Shown here: positions 52,208 through 61,810 of the stretch, one piece after another | How the letters are laid out: every line of letters starts with the position of its first letter | How positions within the stretch are numbered: position 1 is the first letter of the stretch | Origin: Petrachloros mirabilis ULC683 | GTDB taxonomy: Bacteria; Cyanobacteriota; Cyanobacteriia; Thermosynechococcales; Thermosynechococcaceae | Reading direction: 5' to 3' | Assembly (NCBI RefSeq): GCF_009939295.1 | Contig: NZ_WVIC01000012.1 | Coordinates: 1 to 64,000 of the forward strand | Length of the DNA stretch: 64,000 nt | The notes under the pieces: generated by a model | The model's input: only the letters and a program-made list of their open reading frames with translations | What the model was told of the DNA's origin: nothing | Databases searched by the model: none | Translations under genes and position numbers: made by a program

Positions 52208-53200
52208 ATGACACGCATTATCGCGGGGGATATTGGCGGCACTAAAACTCTGCTTCGTCTGGAGCAGAAAACAGGGTCAGAGCGGCAAACGCTAGGGGAG
52301 TCACTCTATGTCAGTGCCAACTACGCCCATCTCAATGACATTGTGGCGGATTTTCTGCACCAGGTGGGCGGGGAACGACCCCAGGCAGCGTGCTTTGCGA
52401 TCGCAGGTCCGGTCGTGAGCGGCACCAGTCAGCTCACCAATCTGTCCTGGTATTTAGAAGAGCATCAGATGTCCAAGGCTCTGGAGATTCCCCAGGTGCG
52501 CCTGATCAATGACTTCGCAGCGGTCGGCTATGGCATTTTGGCTCTCCAGCCCGAAGACCAGGTGATCTTGCAAGATCAGCCCAGGGTGGCCAAAGCCCCC
52601 ATTGCCGTTATCGGAGCAGGAACCGGCTTGGGACAAGCCCTGTTGATCTGGCAAGGCCAAGACTACGATGTACTGGCCATAGAAGGCGGTCACAGTGACT
52701 ACGCCCCCCGTACAGACTTAGAAATTGGGCTGCTGCAATATCTGCGCCGTCGTCATCATCGGGTTTCTGTTGAGCGGGTGGTGTCTGGTCAGGGCATTTA
52801 CGCCATCTATGAATACCTACGCGATACCCAGGTTGCCCCAGAGAGTGCCGACATCAAAGCCCGGATGGCTGAGCAGGATCCCGCTGCGGTGATTACCCAG
52901 GCTGCCCTGGCGGGGCTTGACCCCCTGTGCCAGAAAACCCTGAACTTATTTGTGTCTGCCTATGGGGCTGAAGCGGGCAACTTAGCGCTCAAAAGCCTTC
53001 CCTACGGGGGTGTCTACATCGCGGGGGGCATTGCGCCCAAAATTTTGCCCAGTCTGCAAGATGGTTGCTTTATGGACAGTTTTATGGACAAAGGTCGATT
53101 AAATACCCTATTGGCCACCCTGCGCGTCACCATCATTCTCAATTCTAAACTGGGGCTGATCGGGGCGGCACTCTATGCCCATCGGTTGCTCAAAAGCTGA
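52208..53200 (+). CDS. glk: Glucokinase
   Basis: 330 residues. Phosphorylates glucose with ATP. ATP/phosphate motif IIAGDIGGTKTLLRLEQ; catalytic Asp region VRLINDFAAVGYGI; glucose loop GAGTGLGQALLIW; C-terminal GGVYIAGGIAPKIL. Bacterial group A glucokinase layout. Its last 93 bases lie opposite the 3' end of scpB. Confidence 0.93.
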   Translation: MTRIIAGDIGGTKTLLRLEQKTGSERQTLGESLYVSANYAHLNDIVADFLHQVGGERPQAACFAIAGPVVSGTSQLTNLSWYLEEHQMSKALEIPQVRLINDFAAVGYGILALQPEDQVILQDQPRVAKAPIAVIGAGTGLGQALLIWQGQDYDVLAIEGGHSDYAPRTDLEIGLLQYLRRRHHRVSVERVVSGQGIYAIYEYLRDTQVAPESADIKARMAEQDPAAVITQAALAGLDPLCQKTLNLFVSAYGAEAGNLALKSLPYGGVYIAGGIAPKILPSLQDGCFMDSFMDKGRLNTLLATLRVTIILNSKLGLIGAALYAHRLLKS

Positions 53201-53803
53201 ACCTGACTCGCTTTCATCTTCCATCCCGACGGGGGTGGCCTCTTCCGTCTCGTCAGCTTGGCTAACCTGTCGAGCTTCTTTGGCTTTCAGTCGCAGGGTA
53301 AGCTGCTCCAAACCAGGAAGCTGATCAATTTGAAAATACTGGTAAAACTGATTGGTGACCTGTACCTGGTAAGAGCGCCCGCTGGTGAGGCGACGTTTGC
53401 GAATAAAGCCTTGCTCCGCTAGCTCAGAAACATGCTGATAGGCACCAGAGCCCCGCAGATCTACGAGATCGGTTTGGGCAATGGGGCCTTTGAGGGCAAT
53501 CACCGCCAGGGTTCGCAGGGCACCCAGCCCTAAATCTAAGGGGATGAGCTTTTGGACGAGATCTTGGTATGTTTCACGCAGTTGCAGGCTGTAACCTTGA
53601 TCGGTTTCGACAATTTCTAGGGCGCTGTCTCGGTGGGCAAAGTCTTGCATGAGGTCGATGAGCGCATCTTCTACGGCGTCGCGATCGCAGCCTGCGTACT
53701 CAGCAATTTCTGCAATGGTGAGCGGCTGTGCCTTTAAGTAGAGAATCGCCTCAATTTGAGTGGCCAACTGGGAAGCCGTGGCCCTGTCATCAGAACTGAT
53801 CAT
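53108..53803 (-). CDS. scpB: Segregation and condensation protein B
   Basis: 231 residues from ATG at 53803. Winged-helix partner of SMC and ScpA in chromosome condensation. ATQIEAILYLKAQPLTIAEI and LGALRTLAVIALKGPIAQTD, then RGSGAYQHVSELAEQGFIRK, are signatures. The C-terminal 55 residues are acidic and extend past the conserved domain, lying antisense to glk. MALGNST at 53824 is an alternative start. Confidence 0.93.
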   Translation of the reverse strand: MISSDDRATASQLATQIEAILYLKAQPLTIAEIAEYAGCDRDAVEDALIDLMQDFAHRDSALEIVETDQGYSLQLRETYQDLVQKLIPLDLGLGALRTLAVIALKGPIAQTDLVDLRGSGAYQHVSELAEQGFIRKRRLTSGRSYQVQVTNQFYQYFQIDQLPGLEQLTLRLKAKEARQVSQADETEEATPVGMEDESESGSAFEQPMGIECRPDQPQFRIENDGDAQGGQ

Positions 53804-53842
53804 GGTGCTATTGCCTAGAGCCACAACCTAACTCACCGCATT

Positions 53843-54727
53843 CTAATCGAGATTGCGTCCGGTCAACTCCACAAAAATATCTTCCAGGTTGGCGGGTCGA
53901 ACCATCATCCCCACTCGGTTGGGCTGAGCATCTAAAAAGGCTTGTGCCTCCTCCAGGCTAGAGAAAAAGCGATAGTCCCAGCGGAGCGACCCTTCCCGAC
54001 CGGCCTCATGACTATCTAATTGCTTGACCACCAAGGCTTCCCCATGCCGTTGTTTCAGTTCGGCCAGGGTGCCTAGGGCAATCAGTTTGCCCATGTCCAT
54101 AATGCCGATGCGATCGCAGAGGGCTTCCACTTCTTCCATATAGTGGGTGGTGAGTAAGAGGGTCATGCCGCGCTGATTTAGGTCCTGAATAATTTCCCAA
54201 ATGCGCCGCCGAGACTGGGGATCTAGGCCGACCGTGGGTTCATCCAAGAATAAAGCCTCTGGTTCATGGAGCAGGGCACGGGCAATTTGCAAACGCCGCA
54301 ACATACCGCCGGAGAGCGTTTTAGCTTTATCCTGTTGGCGATTGAGCAAATCAACATACTCTAAGTATTGATGAATCTGTTGTTGACGGAGTGCCTGGGG
54401 CAGATGGTGTAATCGCCCCTGAAATTCCATGTTTTCCCAAACCGTCAGATCGCGATCAACACTGGTTTGTTGCAACACCACGCCAAGCCGACGCTTCACC
54501 TCTTGGGCATGTTTGAGAACATTAAACCCAGCCACCTCAATGTCGCCCTCCGTCGGTCGGGTGAGGGTAGTCAACATGCGAATAGTAGTGGATTTACCGG
54601 CTCCGTTGGGGCCGAGTAAACCAAAAATTTCACCCTGGGGAATAGTCAAGCAGAGGTCATTGACAACGGGCGTTTGATTATAGTGCTTAGACACATGCTG
54701 TAGAGAAACAGCCACAGATGGCGTCAT
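53843..54727 (-). CDS. ABC transporter ATP-binding protein
   Basis: 294 residues. Walker A GLLGPNGAGKSTTIRML, signature LSGGMLRRLQIARAL, Walker B EALFLDEPTVGLDPQ. It belongs to the DrrA/CcmA-type drug or polysaccharide exporter subfamily with a C-terminal regulatory segment. No permease gene is adjacent; its partner must be elsewhere. It lies 39 bases upstream of scpB on the same strand. Confidence 0.9.
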   Translation of the reverse strand: MTPSVAVSLQHVSKHYNQTPVVNDLCLTIPQGEIFGLLGPNGAGKSTTIRMLTTLTRPTEGDIEVAGFNVLKHAQEVKRRLGVVLQQTSVDRDLTVWENMEFQGRLHHLPQALRQQQIHQYLEYVDLLNRQQDKAKTLSGGMLRRLQIARALLHEPEALFLDEPTVGLDPQSRRRIWEIIQDLNQRGMTLLLTTHYMEEVEALCDRIGIMDMGKLIALGTLAELKQRHGEALVVKQLDSHEAGREGSLRWDYRFFSSLEEAQAFLDAQPNRVGMMVRPANLEDIFVELTGRNLD

Positions 54728-54914
54728 TCCAAAGTCTCAATAGGGCAGGGTTTAACTCAATCTAGCAGCTAGGTCGGATCATACCTGTGCTAGAATTACT
54801 ATTCGTGTATTTTTTGGCATTGCTCTCTTCGCCACTGCACGGCAAGAGGGCATTGGTCTGACACTCTGTATTAGATGCTGTCTTGATCCTAACCCCTAAC
54901 ATTATGAGGTAAAC

Positions 54915-55106
54915 ATGGCTAAACGCCGGAACCTAAAGAAAGAGAAGGCTCTCCGCAACCAAGCATACGCCCGCAAGTTCCGTAAGCGAAATACGGGACG
55001 CTTTGGCCGACGGTTTAACAACTACCAAGGTGGCCGTCAGGAAAACAATAGCGATCAAGATCAAGATAACCAAGATAGCAACGCTGCTACGGCTGATCAC
55101 AATTAG
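54915..55106 (+). CDS. Small basic conserved protein
   Basis: 63 residues: MAKRRNLKKEKALRNQAYAR, then KFRKRNTGRFGRRF, with an acidic Asn/Asp-rich tail. It is conserved in cyanobacteria without a known function; the basic head suggests nucleic-acid or ribosome binding. GAGG ribosome site five bases upstream. A terminator hairpin follows at 55216. Confidence 0.8.
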   Translation: MAKRRNLKKEKALRNQAYARKFRKRNTGRFGRRFNNYQGGRQENNSDQDQDNQDSNAATADHN

Positions 55107-55215
55107 GATAAAACGCGAAGGGCGCAAGCCTGGAAAGGTCTGCACGCTATGAAAAGCGTACCTGTTGGATCTAGATCGCACAGCCGTCAGCTTGCATAAC
55201 CGTTGGATTAGTGTA

Positions 55216-55248
55216 TTGGGTCAAGGTCGTTGCTTTGACCCAATTTTT
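55216..55248 (+). terminator. Rho-independent terminator
   Basis: TTGGGTCAA and TTGACCCAA form a nine-bp stem around a short loop, followed by TTTTT. It ends the transcript of the small basic protein. Confidence 0.8.
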
Positions 55249-55279
55249 ATGATAGACGCTCGACATTCCAAATCTGAAC

Positions 55280-55792
55280 TCATACCTGCGCCTGCCAGTA
55301 GCCTGAGCGTCCCCCCCGTTTTTCCAGAAGTCGAATCTGTTCAATGGCAATGGATTTTTCTAGTGCTTTGGCCATGTCGTAGAGGGTCAATGCTGCCACA
55401 GAAACAGCGGTGAGGGCTTCCATTTCTACCCCCGTTTCTGCCTTTGTCTTAACAGTTGCCGTAATTTGATAGCCCGGCAACTGGCGATCCACAGCAATTT
55501 GTACCGAGACTTTGCTGAGCGGTAGGGGATGACAGAGTGGAATCAACTGGGCGGTTTGCTTGGCAGCCATAATACCCGCCAACCGGGCGGTACCCAAGAC
55601 ATCGCCTTTGGGAGCATTTCCCGCTTCAAGGGTGGCAAGGGTTGCAGCCTGCATTCGCACCTGCGCGATCGCAGTGGCTTCACGAATGGTAACCGCTTTG
55701 GCAGAAACATCGACCATCTGAGCCTGTCCCTGATTGTTCAGGTGAGAAAGCGATTCTAGGGCAGGATCTGGAGCAGAGGTTGAATCGGTCAT
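55280..55792 (-). CDS. moaC: Cyclic pyranopterin monophosphate synthase
   Basis: 170 residues. It converts the MoaA product to cyclic pyranopterin monophosphate in molybdenum cofactor synthesis. Conserved [27 protein letters not shown] and [20 protein letters not shown], then MAKALEK. Length normal. Other moa genes are not adjacent. Confidence 0.96.
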   Translation of the reverse strand: MTDSTSAPDPALESLSHLNNQGQAQMVDVSAKAVTIREATAIAQVRMQAATLATLEAGNAPKGDVLGTARLAGIMAAKQTAQLIPLCHPLPLSKVSVQIAVDRQLPGYQITATVKTKAETGVEMEALTAVSVAALTLYDMAKALEKSIAIEQIRLLEKRGGRSGYWQAQV

Positions 55793-55907
55793 AGGTTAAG
55801 GGGCTGGCAATACCTGCAATCATCTGCTGGCAAGATAACGAAACACCGAAAAAAATGGTTTCTGAGCACCAGCGTCCTGCAACTATGATAAGATGATAGA
55901 CCTGTTA

Positions 55908-55980
55908 GGGCTTGTAGCTCAGTGGATAGAGCACGTGGCTACGGACCACGGTGTCGGGGGTTCAACTCCCTCCAAGCCCG
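55908..55980 (+). tRNA. tRNA-Arg(ACG)
   Basis: The acceptor GGGCTTG pairs with CAAGCCC, discriminator G. Anticodon stem CGTGG/CCACG with loop CTACGGA and anticodon ACG. T-arm GGGGG...TTCAACT...CTCCC. 73 bases, CCA not encoded. A34 is normally deaminated to inosine. Confidence 0.95.
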
Positions 55981-55997
55981 TTTTAATTTTTGCTTAA

Positions 55998-56079
55998 TGC
56001 GGATGGCGAGACTCGAACTCGCAAGGCTTTCGCCACACGCCCCTCAAGCGTGCGTGTCTACCGGTTCCACCACATCCGC
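55998..56079 (-). tRNA. tRNA-Leu(GAG)
   Basis: Read on the minus strand: acceptor GCGGATG with CATCCGC and discriminator A, anticodon stem CACGC/GCGTG around TTGAGGG (anticodon GAG), long variable arm (TGGCGAAAGCC), T-arm TTCGAGT. 82 bases, class II. It lies tail to tail with tRNA-Arg, 17 bases apart. Confidence 0.95.
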
Positions 56080-56391
56080 AAGGAAACCATTTGGTTTGAA
56101 TGTCGTTCGCAAACGCCACCAAAGGCATAGAGAACGGCACTTCGCTATCAATGGCTCACCTAGTATAGCAGCATATCTGATGGTCTGATTTAGAGCCAAA
56201 AGAGAATCCAGCCAAATTCTGTCTTGGTCGGGCTGACAATGGCCACAAGTCTGAACATAGGTGCTTTGGAGGATCAAGATGGGGATTTCATCACCCATGG
56301 GGGTGGGAATATTCTGCTCAGTTGCCAGTGCTCTGGATGTTGAGTGGATCGCTGACAGATTATAGTAAAAGGGCTTTTGAGTGATGTCCCT
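56080..56391. other. Intergenic, no gene seen
   Basis: 312 bases between tRNA-Leu and the next small gene. A TATAGTAAAA box at about 56361 could be the promoter of the small membrane gene. Open frames on the minus strand have no family resemblance. Confidence 0.6.
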
Positions 56392-56556
56392 ATGTCCTTA
56401 TTTCGGCAATATATCGCCCCTTTTCTGATTGTCTGTATCTTTTTGATGGCGCTGCTGGCTGTCAGTGCCCGTATTTTTCTGCCCAGCGATATGGCACAAC
56501 CTGCCCCTGTGGGAACCGTGCCTCTGAGGTTTGAGGAGCATAGGCTAGGAGTCTAA
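56392..56556 (+). CDS. Small membrane protein
   Basis: 54 residues with one N-terminal transmembrane helix (FLIVCIFLMALLAVSARIFL), then PSDMAQPAPVG. A cyanobacterial short conserved protein. Its TAA overlaps the next ATG (TAATG), so it is coupled with the acetyltransferase. Function unknown. Confidence 0.75.
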   Translation: MSLFRQYIAPFLIVCIFLMALLAVSARIFLPSDMAQPAPVGTVPLRFEEHRLGV

Positions 56557-57023
56557 TGCCAGTGAAATCCCAATTGCCACCTGGGTTTCGATTGCAGGTC
56601 GGCAAAAGGTGCGATCGCGCTTTACTAATGCACTGTCTGTGGCACAGCTACCAGGCCGTCAACCCCCAGGTTGCGTCCGATCATTTGGTTAATCTCCTCG
56701 ATCAGTATTGGACGGAGGCGACTCCGGTCTGGTTTGCCTATGCCATGGATACAGAAATGCCCTGTGGCTGTCTGTGGCTAGGACGGGCAGTGGATGCCCT
56801 CACGGGAGAGCGCTACACCCATGTGTTTTTGGTTTACGTTGCCCCCGACTATCGGCGACGGGGGCTGGGTTCAGCTCTAATGGCACATGCAGAGCAATGG
56901 GCGGCTCACCAGGGCGATCGCCAGATGGGGCTGCAAGTGTTTACGGGGCATCAACCCGCCCAACAGCTCTATCAATCCCTGGGCTATCAATCCCAGTCGC
57001 TTTCCTTGGTGAAGGCGCTCTAG
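56556..57023 (+). CDS. GNAT N-acetyltransferase
   Basis: 155 residues. Acetyl-CoA loop in YRRRGLGSALMAHAEQWAA (R-x-x-G-x-G/A), preceded by VFLVYVAPDYR. The C-terminal HQPAQQLYQSLGYQSQSLSL is typical. Substrate unknown. Start shares bases with the previous stop. Confidence 0.88.
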   Translation: MPVKSQLPPGFRLQVGKRCDRALLMHCLWHSYQAVNPQVASDHLVNLLDQYWTEATPVWFAYAMDTEMPCGCLWLGRAVDALTGERYTHVFLVYVAPDYRRRGLGSALMAHAEQWAAHQGDRQMGLQVFTGHQPAQQLYQSLGYQSQSLSLVKAL

Positions 57024-57067
57024 GGCAAATCCCAATTTTTGCTGAGTGACCGGCGAACCCATGGCTG

Positions 57068-57265
57068 CTAAACGACCTGGGGGGAGTATCCCGAGTTTGC
57101 GATCGCAGCCACAACTGCCTCCGCCGACACCGTGGTTTTGACCTTAACCACCTTGGTCTGCGGATCTGCTTGCACTTGAGCCGCAGGATCCAAGGCAATC
57201 ACCGTAGCAGTGATGGTTTCAGCGCAGGCCGCGCAGGCCATATCAGAAACAGTCAGGGTAATCAT
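57068..57265 (-). CDS. Heavy-metal-associated domain protein (copper chaperone-like)
   Basis: 65 residues. MITLTVSDMACAACAETITA: the MxCxxC metal site binds Cu(I) or a similar ion, as in CopZ/Atx1. It would hand copper to P-type ATPases. The in-frame start at 57337 adds unrelated residues that lie within the 3' end of rlmN, so ATG at 57265 is chosen. Confidence 0.88.
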   Translation of the reverse strand: MITLTVSDMACAACAETITATVIALDPAAQVQADPQTKVVKVKTTVSAEAVVAAIANSGYSPQVV

Positions 57266-57275
57266 GGGGAATTTC

Positions 57276-58331
57276 CTAAATTGGGGACTGTGACTCAGAG
57301 GAATGACCAGCTCGTAGTTGACCACAGGCAGCATCACGATCTAATCCCCGGGAGCGGCGAATGCTAGCCGCAATTCCCTTCTCTTGCAATAAATTTAGAA
57401 ACCCCTGCAATTGCTGACCACGAGGACGCTGGTAGGAAACTTCCTCAATGGGATTATAAGGAATCAAATTAACGTGGCTCTGGAACCCCCGCAGGTGTTG
57501 AGCCAATTCCAGGGCATGTTGGGGCTGGTCATTTAAGCCAGCCAAGACAATGTATTCAAAGGTAACGCGACGCCCGGTTATGCGCACATAGTCCCGACAG
57601 TCGGCCAGCAATGCCGTTAAGGGATAATGATTGGCGCTGGGCACCAGTTGACTTCGTAATGCCTGGTTGGAGGCATGGAGACTGACGGCCAAGGTGATTT
57701 GCAATTTCGCCTCGGCCAGTTGATGAATCCGCCCCGGAATACCCACCGTTGACACCGTAATCGAGCGCTGGCCAATGCCGACATCTTGGTTGAGCGAGCG
57801 TACTGCTTCCAGAACATTCGCTAAATTTAGCAGGGGTTCACCCATGCCCATAAACACCACATTGCTGACCCGTTGCTGAAAGTCTTCCTGAACCGTCAGT
57901 ACCTGATCGACAATTTCGTGCCGTCCCAGATGGCGCTGAAACCCGCCTTTGCCCGTGGCACAAAAGTCGCAGGCCATGGCGCAACCGACTTGAGACGAGA
58001 CACAAACCGTCAGCCGCTTAGCAGTGGGAATCCCCACAGTTTCAATAATTTGCCCATCTTCTAGGCGCAGCAGGTATTTCACTGTGCCATCTTGGCTGGG
58101 AGAGCGCAGTGCAAGCTGAGAGCGACCCACAGGCACATCAGCCAATGACTGCCGCCACGGCTTGGGCAGTACCGTGATTTCACTCAAGGAGCGAATGCCC
58201 TTTTGATAAATCCACTGGTGAAGTTGCTGCCCCCGATAGGCAGGCTGGTCTTGGGTTTGCACCCAAGCAGTGAGCTGCTGGCGCGAGGCTCCCAACAAGG
58301 GCGGAATCGTTGACCGTGAAGAAGGAACCAA
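57276..58331 (-). CDS. rlmN: 23S rRNA (adenine2503-C2)-methyltransferase RlmN
   Basis: 351 residues, radical SAM. The cluster motif [18 protein letters not shown] (C-x3-C-x2-C) is present, and [20 protein letters not shown] is conserved. It methylates A2503 of 23S rRNA and A37 of some tRNAs. The small metal-binding gene follows ten bases later on the same strand. Confidence 0.95.
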   Translation of the reverse strand: MVPSSRSTIPPLLGASRQQLTAWVQTQDQPAYRGQQLHQWIYQKGIRSLSEITVLPKPWRQSLADVPVGRSQLALRSPSQDGTVKYLLRLEDGQIIETVGIPTAKRLTVCVSSQVGCAMACDFCATGKGGFQRHLGRHEIVDQVLTVQEDFQQRVSNVVFMGMGEPLLNLANVLEAVRSLNQDVGIGQRSITVSTVGIPGRIHQLAEAKLQITLAVSLHASNQALRSQLVPSANHYPLTALLADCRDYVRITGRRVTFEYIVLAGLNDQPQHALELAQHLRGFQSHVNLIPYNPIEEVSYQRPRGQQLQGFLNLLQEKGIAASIRRSRGLDRDAACGQLRAGHSSESQSPI

Positions 58332-58454
58332 GAGCGTTGTGCTAAATCAGTATCTCTATGCTGCCACATTGTCATCGGCTGCGACTGTTTGCACGAGATA
58401 GGGTGGCGGCCTTGGGTGCTTTCCCCAAGCTCCAAGTCTGAATCTGGACAGGGC

Positions 58455-60977
58455 TTAAACGATGGTTTGCCAGAGAACATACCCCAAAACCAGGGTGGAA
58501 ACATGCTGTGGCACCAGCATTGAGATCGATTGACGAGCAATTTTCTGGGTCAATAGCAGTGTCAGCAATATAGCGGCCATCAAAGTGGTGCCCTGGAGAA
58601 AGGCAATCACCGCTGGGTGTGCCACCCAGATCGGGAGGCTGGTGCCCGAGAAGCCAAAGGTTGCCCAGGTGACCGGTAACAGTTGACCAGCCTCCCCCAA
58701 GCCCAAACGCAGGTAGTGGGCAAGGGTTCCCCCCAAAACCAGGGGTAAGTAGCCATAGGCCAATTCCACGAAAGGACGAGGCTGGTGCAGAATGATCCGC
58801 ATGAAGCCATGGGCGATCAGGGGTAACAGAGGTGCGATCGCCAGCACCCCCACAGACACCGCTGCATGAATCCCAAATTGCTCCAGATGTAAATTCACCC
58901 CCAGCCAGGCTTGTAGTTCCGGCAACCGATGCAGAAAAATTCCCCCTAACAGGAGCATGAGCAATGCCACCTCATAACTGCGGGGTTGATGGGTTGTCCA
59001 CAGTTCAATGCCGGGCGGACGCAGATTCAGCTCCACGGAGCGGTGGGGGCAGGCTTTGAGACAAGTCATGCACAGAACGCAGTCCCGGTTGTCTTCGAGC
59101 TGAGCTGGGTGGGAATAGAGGGGGCAGCCCTCGGTTTCCAACCCTTCCCCCTTTTGGGGGCCGCCCTTGTAGCACTGGTAGGTGGTGCATTCTGCCGAAC
59201 AGGTGCCTTGCTGGGCACGTAATTCTGTCATTGAGAGTTTGGCAAATAGGCCATTCATGCCGCCAATGGGGCAGAGATAGCGACACCAAAAGCGCCGCTC
59301 AAAAATCACCGAGCCAATCACCGCGCCCCCAGTAATCAGCAACAGCAGCCAACTGGAGAGATAAGCGGTATTCTGCAAATCCCAAAGCTCTTCCCAAAGG
59401 AAAATTAGGGCAAACAAGCCCAATAAAAACCAGCCGCCCCACTGCTCGGCTGAATGGCGGGGCCAGCGCTTGAGTTCCCGGGGCACCAGCCACAGGGACA
59501 GCTTTTGAGCCACTTCGCCATAAATCATAAAGGGGCAGATGGCGCACCAGAGCCGTCCGACAAAGGGAAACCCGATCAGCACCAAGGGCCACCACCAGGC
59601 CCAGAATAGGTTCAAGGCAAAATTCTGGTCGCGGCTCTGGGGTCCGACAAACAAAATCCCCACCACAAAGGCAAATAAGGCGAGGGTAAACCCGTAGTTA
59701 ATCCGCGTCGGCCACCAATCACTGCGGAGAAAGCGACGTAGCCAGGGATAGGCATTCAGGAGATTCCAGCGAAATCGTTGTTTTTTAGTCCCGCTGGGCC
59801 AGAACAGCTCTTCGGTCAGATCTCCTTGACTCGGTGCTTGGGCCACAGCCCGTTCCACTAGGCTTTGCAACTCGGAAACATTGCCCGGAAAGGCATAGGT
59901 CTGAAGTCGCCGCAGCGCTTCTGGGGTCATCCCCCGCCTAGGGAAGCCCTTGCTCTGGGCAATCAAGCTGAGGTAATAGTCCACTTTGACCTTAATATCG
60001 GCTTTGCGAATTCGCAGGGGGGGCACCTTAATGGAATGCTGAATGAAGGGGGATAGCGCTTTCATCACCTTTTCGGTGACGATGATGATTCGGGCGGTGG
60101 ATTGCCGGACTTCTACAGGGAGATTGGGGTCGCGGGAGACCGGACTGTAGGTTTGGGTCTCTAGCAAGGTCTTAATCCCAGGAAGCAGTTCCGAGGGCAG
60201 TTCTTGAATATTGTTGAGAACCAGGGTGCCATCCCCTAGGGCTTCCAGCAATCCCGGTTTGCCGCCCCCTCGGCCCCATAAATCGGCTCCACTGGCTTGG
60301 AGGGTGCCACAGTTGACTTTGATTATGGGTTCCCGTCGCCAGGGGGAGCCAAAGTGAATCAGGGCGGCGATGTTGTCTTTTTCCAAGCCCGGTTCTCCGA
60401 AAATGAGGACGGGCTGGCGATCGCGGGCTGCCTGTTTAATTTGCTGTCGTAGCTTGACGGCATAGCGACTGGTACCGACAATGCCATGCTTTACGCGCGG
60501 CACCAAATAGGGTCGGAGGACGGCCTGGCGCTCCTGTTCAAAGGCCAGTTGCGACGAGACCTGCTGCAATTCCGCTGCCAATTGCCGCGACACTGCTTGC
60601 GCTAGCTCGGGATAGGCTGCCGCCAGTTCTAAAAATGCCTCCTTGGGTAAGACTCCCAACTCACAATCTGTGAGGGTAATCACGGTTCGGGCAGCGGGTT
60701 GATCCAGCAAGAGTTCTGTGAGATGAATCACTGACCCAGGGAGTAAGCTGGTGGCCTGAGCTGACCCTGTCGGACTGGTGCGGTAGCTCTCCAGTCGTCC
60801 TGTTCGCAAAATGTAGAGGGCGTCGGGGGGGGTGTCTTCTAATACCAGGCGGCGGTTAGCGGCCACTTCTCGGATTTCTAATTGGGGTGCGATCGCGGCC
60901 AAAACGGGACGGGACAATTGGCCTAAGGCCGAGCGCTCCTGTAACCAGACCAGGGAAATGGCCTCCGGTGTGTTCAT
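58455..60977 (-). CDS. cNMP-binding / AAA+ / NapH-type polyferredoxin fusion
   Basis: 840 residues. Residues about 15-130 form a cyclic-nucleotide-binding domain (DALYILRTGRLESYRTS). About 165-390 resemble a sigma54-activator AAA+ domain, but Walker A reads FGEPGLEKDN and Walker B reads GTLVLNNIQEL, so both are degenerate, and no GAFTGA loop is clear. From about 420 there are several transmembrane helices with CxxCP (LWCAICPF) and CxxxCP (FWCRYLCPIGG) motifs and a ferredoxin motif CVLCMTCLKACP, as in NapH/NosR. This is likely a membrane electron-transfer protein with a sensory head. The gene begins 70 bases from the DUF1348 gene, same strand. Regulation by cNMP is inferred. Confidence 0.85.
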   Translation of the reverse strand: MNTPEAISLVWLQERSALGQLSRPVLAAIAPQLEIREVAANRRLVLEDTPPDALYILRTGRLESYRTSPTGSAQATSLLPGSVIHLTELLLDQPAARTVITLTDCELGVLPKEAFLELAAAYPELAQAVSRQLAAELQQVSSQLAFEQERQAVLRPYLVPRVKHGIVGTSRYAVKLRQQIKQAARDRQPVLIFGEPGLEKDNIAALIHFGSPWRREPIIKVNCGTLQASGADLWGRGGGKPGLLEALGDGTLVLNNIQELPSELLPGIKTLLETQTYSPVSRDPNLPVEVRQSTARIIIVTEKVMKALSPFIQHSIKVPPLRIRKADIKVKVDYYLSLIAQSKGFPRRGMTPEALRRLQTYAFPGNVSELQSLVERAVAQAPSQGDLTEELFWPSGTKKQRFRWNLLNAYPWLRRFLRSDWWPTRINYGFTLALFAFVVGILFVGPQSRDQNFALNLFWAWWWPLVLIGFPFVGRLWCAICPFMIYGEVAQKLSLWLVPRELKRWPRHSAEQWGGWFLLGLFALIFLWEELWDLQNTAYLSSWLLLLITGGAVIGSVIFERRFWCRYLCPIGGMNGLFAKLSMTELRAQQGTCSAECTTYQCYKGGPQKGEGLETEGCPLYSHPAQLEDNRDCVLCMTCLKACPHRSVELNLRPPGIELWTTHQPRSYEVALLMLLLGGIFLHRLPELQAWLGVNLHLEQFGIHAAVSVGVLAIAPLLPLIAHGFMRIILHQPRPFVELAYGYLPLVLGGTLAHYLRLGLGEAGQLLPVTWATFGFSGTSLPIWVAHPAVIAFLQGTTLMAAILLTLLLTQKIARQSISMLVPQHVSTLVLGYVLWQTIV

Positions 60978-61046
60978 GGCTAGCCCTCTCGCAACAGTTA
61001 ACTTTACGCTAGCCTATGGCACCTGTGCGTTGTGAAGCGATGCTCC

Positions 61047-61517
61047 TTAAATCGGAGCGTTGATCAGTCCCGGATGATTGAGGGGACGAGGGCCAGGAGC
61101 GGGCCAATGGAAGCGACGGTCTGCGGCGGCGATCGGACGGTCGTTAATACTGGCCTCCCGTCGCTGCATGAGGCCGCTGTTGGCAAATTCCCAGTTTTCG
61201 TTGCCATAGGCCCGATACCACTGTCCGGCATCGTCATGCCATTCGTACTGGAATCGCACCGCAATTCGGTTGTCGCCAAAGGCCCACAGCTCTTTGACTA
61301 GGCGGTAGTCCAGCTCCTTGTCCCATTTGCGGCGCAGAAAGGCGCGAATAGCGTCGCGCCCTTGGAAGATTTCAGCCCGGTTGCGCCAGTGACTATCTTC
61401 GGTGTAAGCCAGGGCGACTCGGTCGGGGTCGCGGCTGTTCCAGGCATCTTCGGCCATGCGGACTTTGGCGATCGCACCTTCTCGATCAAACGGCGGCACG
61501 ATGGATTGCGGACTCAT
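61047..61517 (-). CDS. DUF1348 / NTF2-like protein
   Basis: 156 residues from ATG at 61517 ([15 protein letters not shown]). Cone-shaped NTF2/SnoaL-like fold: [20 protein letters not shown], then [20 protein letters not shown] and [20 protein letters not shown]. Function unknown; small-molecule binding is likely. A repeat lies upstream. Confidence 0.85.
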   Translation of the reverse strand: MSPQSIVPPFDREGAIAKVRMAEDAWNSRDPDRVALAYTEDSHWRNRAEIFQGRDAIRAFLRRKWDKELDYRLVKELWAFGDNRIAVRFQYEWHDDAGQWYRAYGNENWEFANSGLMQRREASINDRPIAAADRRFHWPAPGPRPLNHPGLINAPI

Positions 61518-61556
61518 GGCAGGGGCTCCAACACACAAATCTAAGAAGATGATTTA

Positions 61557-61722
61557 AAAGCCTCCAACATCCTTACACTCGCCCCCCTGCCCCCCTCGCG
61601 AAGCGTGCCCGAAGGGCGTAATTTGGGGGGTTCTGAATATCTCACAGTCCCCCAGAATGGGGGATGTAGGGGGCGAATGCAGGGTGAAATCGTTTTTCTC
61701 AGACTTGTGTGTACACGGTAGC
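61557..61722. repeat. Composite intergenic repeat
   Basis: About 166 bp with GCGAAGCGTGCCCGAAGGGC shared with the 10260 copy and a right end TGTGTGTACACGGTAGC shared with the MITE at 42666. The left MITE end is absent. Confidence 0.75.
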
Positions 61723-61810
61723 CCGCCCTGGGAGAGGGATTTAGGGTGAGGGCTACACAAGTGGGATGCACCCTGGCCAACAGCCTTCGGAGCGAGATTG
61801 ATGGCAGCGG

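Noticed and set aside
56044-56298. 84-codon minus-strand frame
   Set aside because: It overlaps tRNA-Leu and lacks family resemblance.
57068-57337. Longer start for the metal-binding protein at 57337
   Set aside because: The added residues lie in the 3' end of rlmN and precede the family start.
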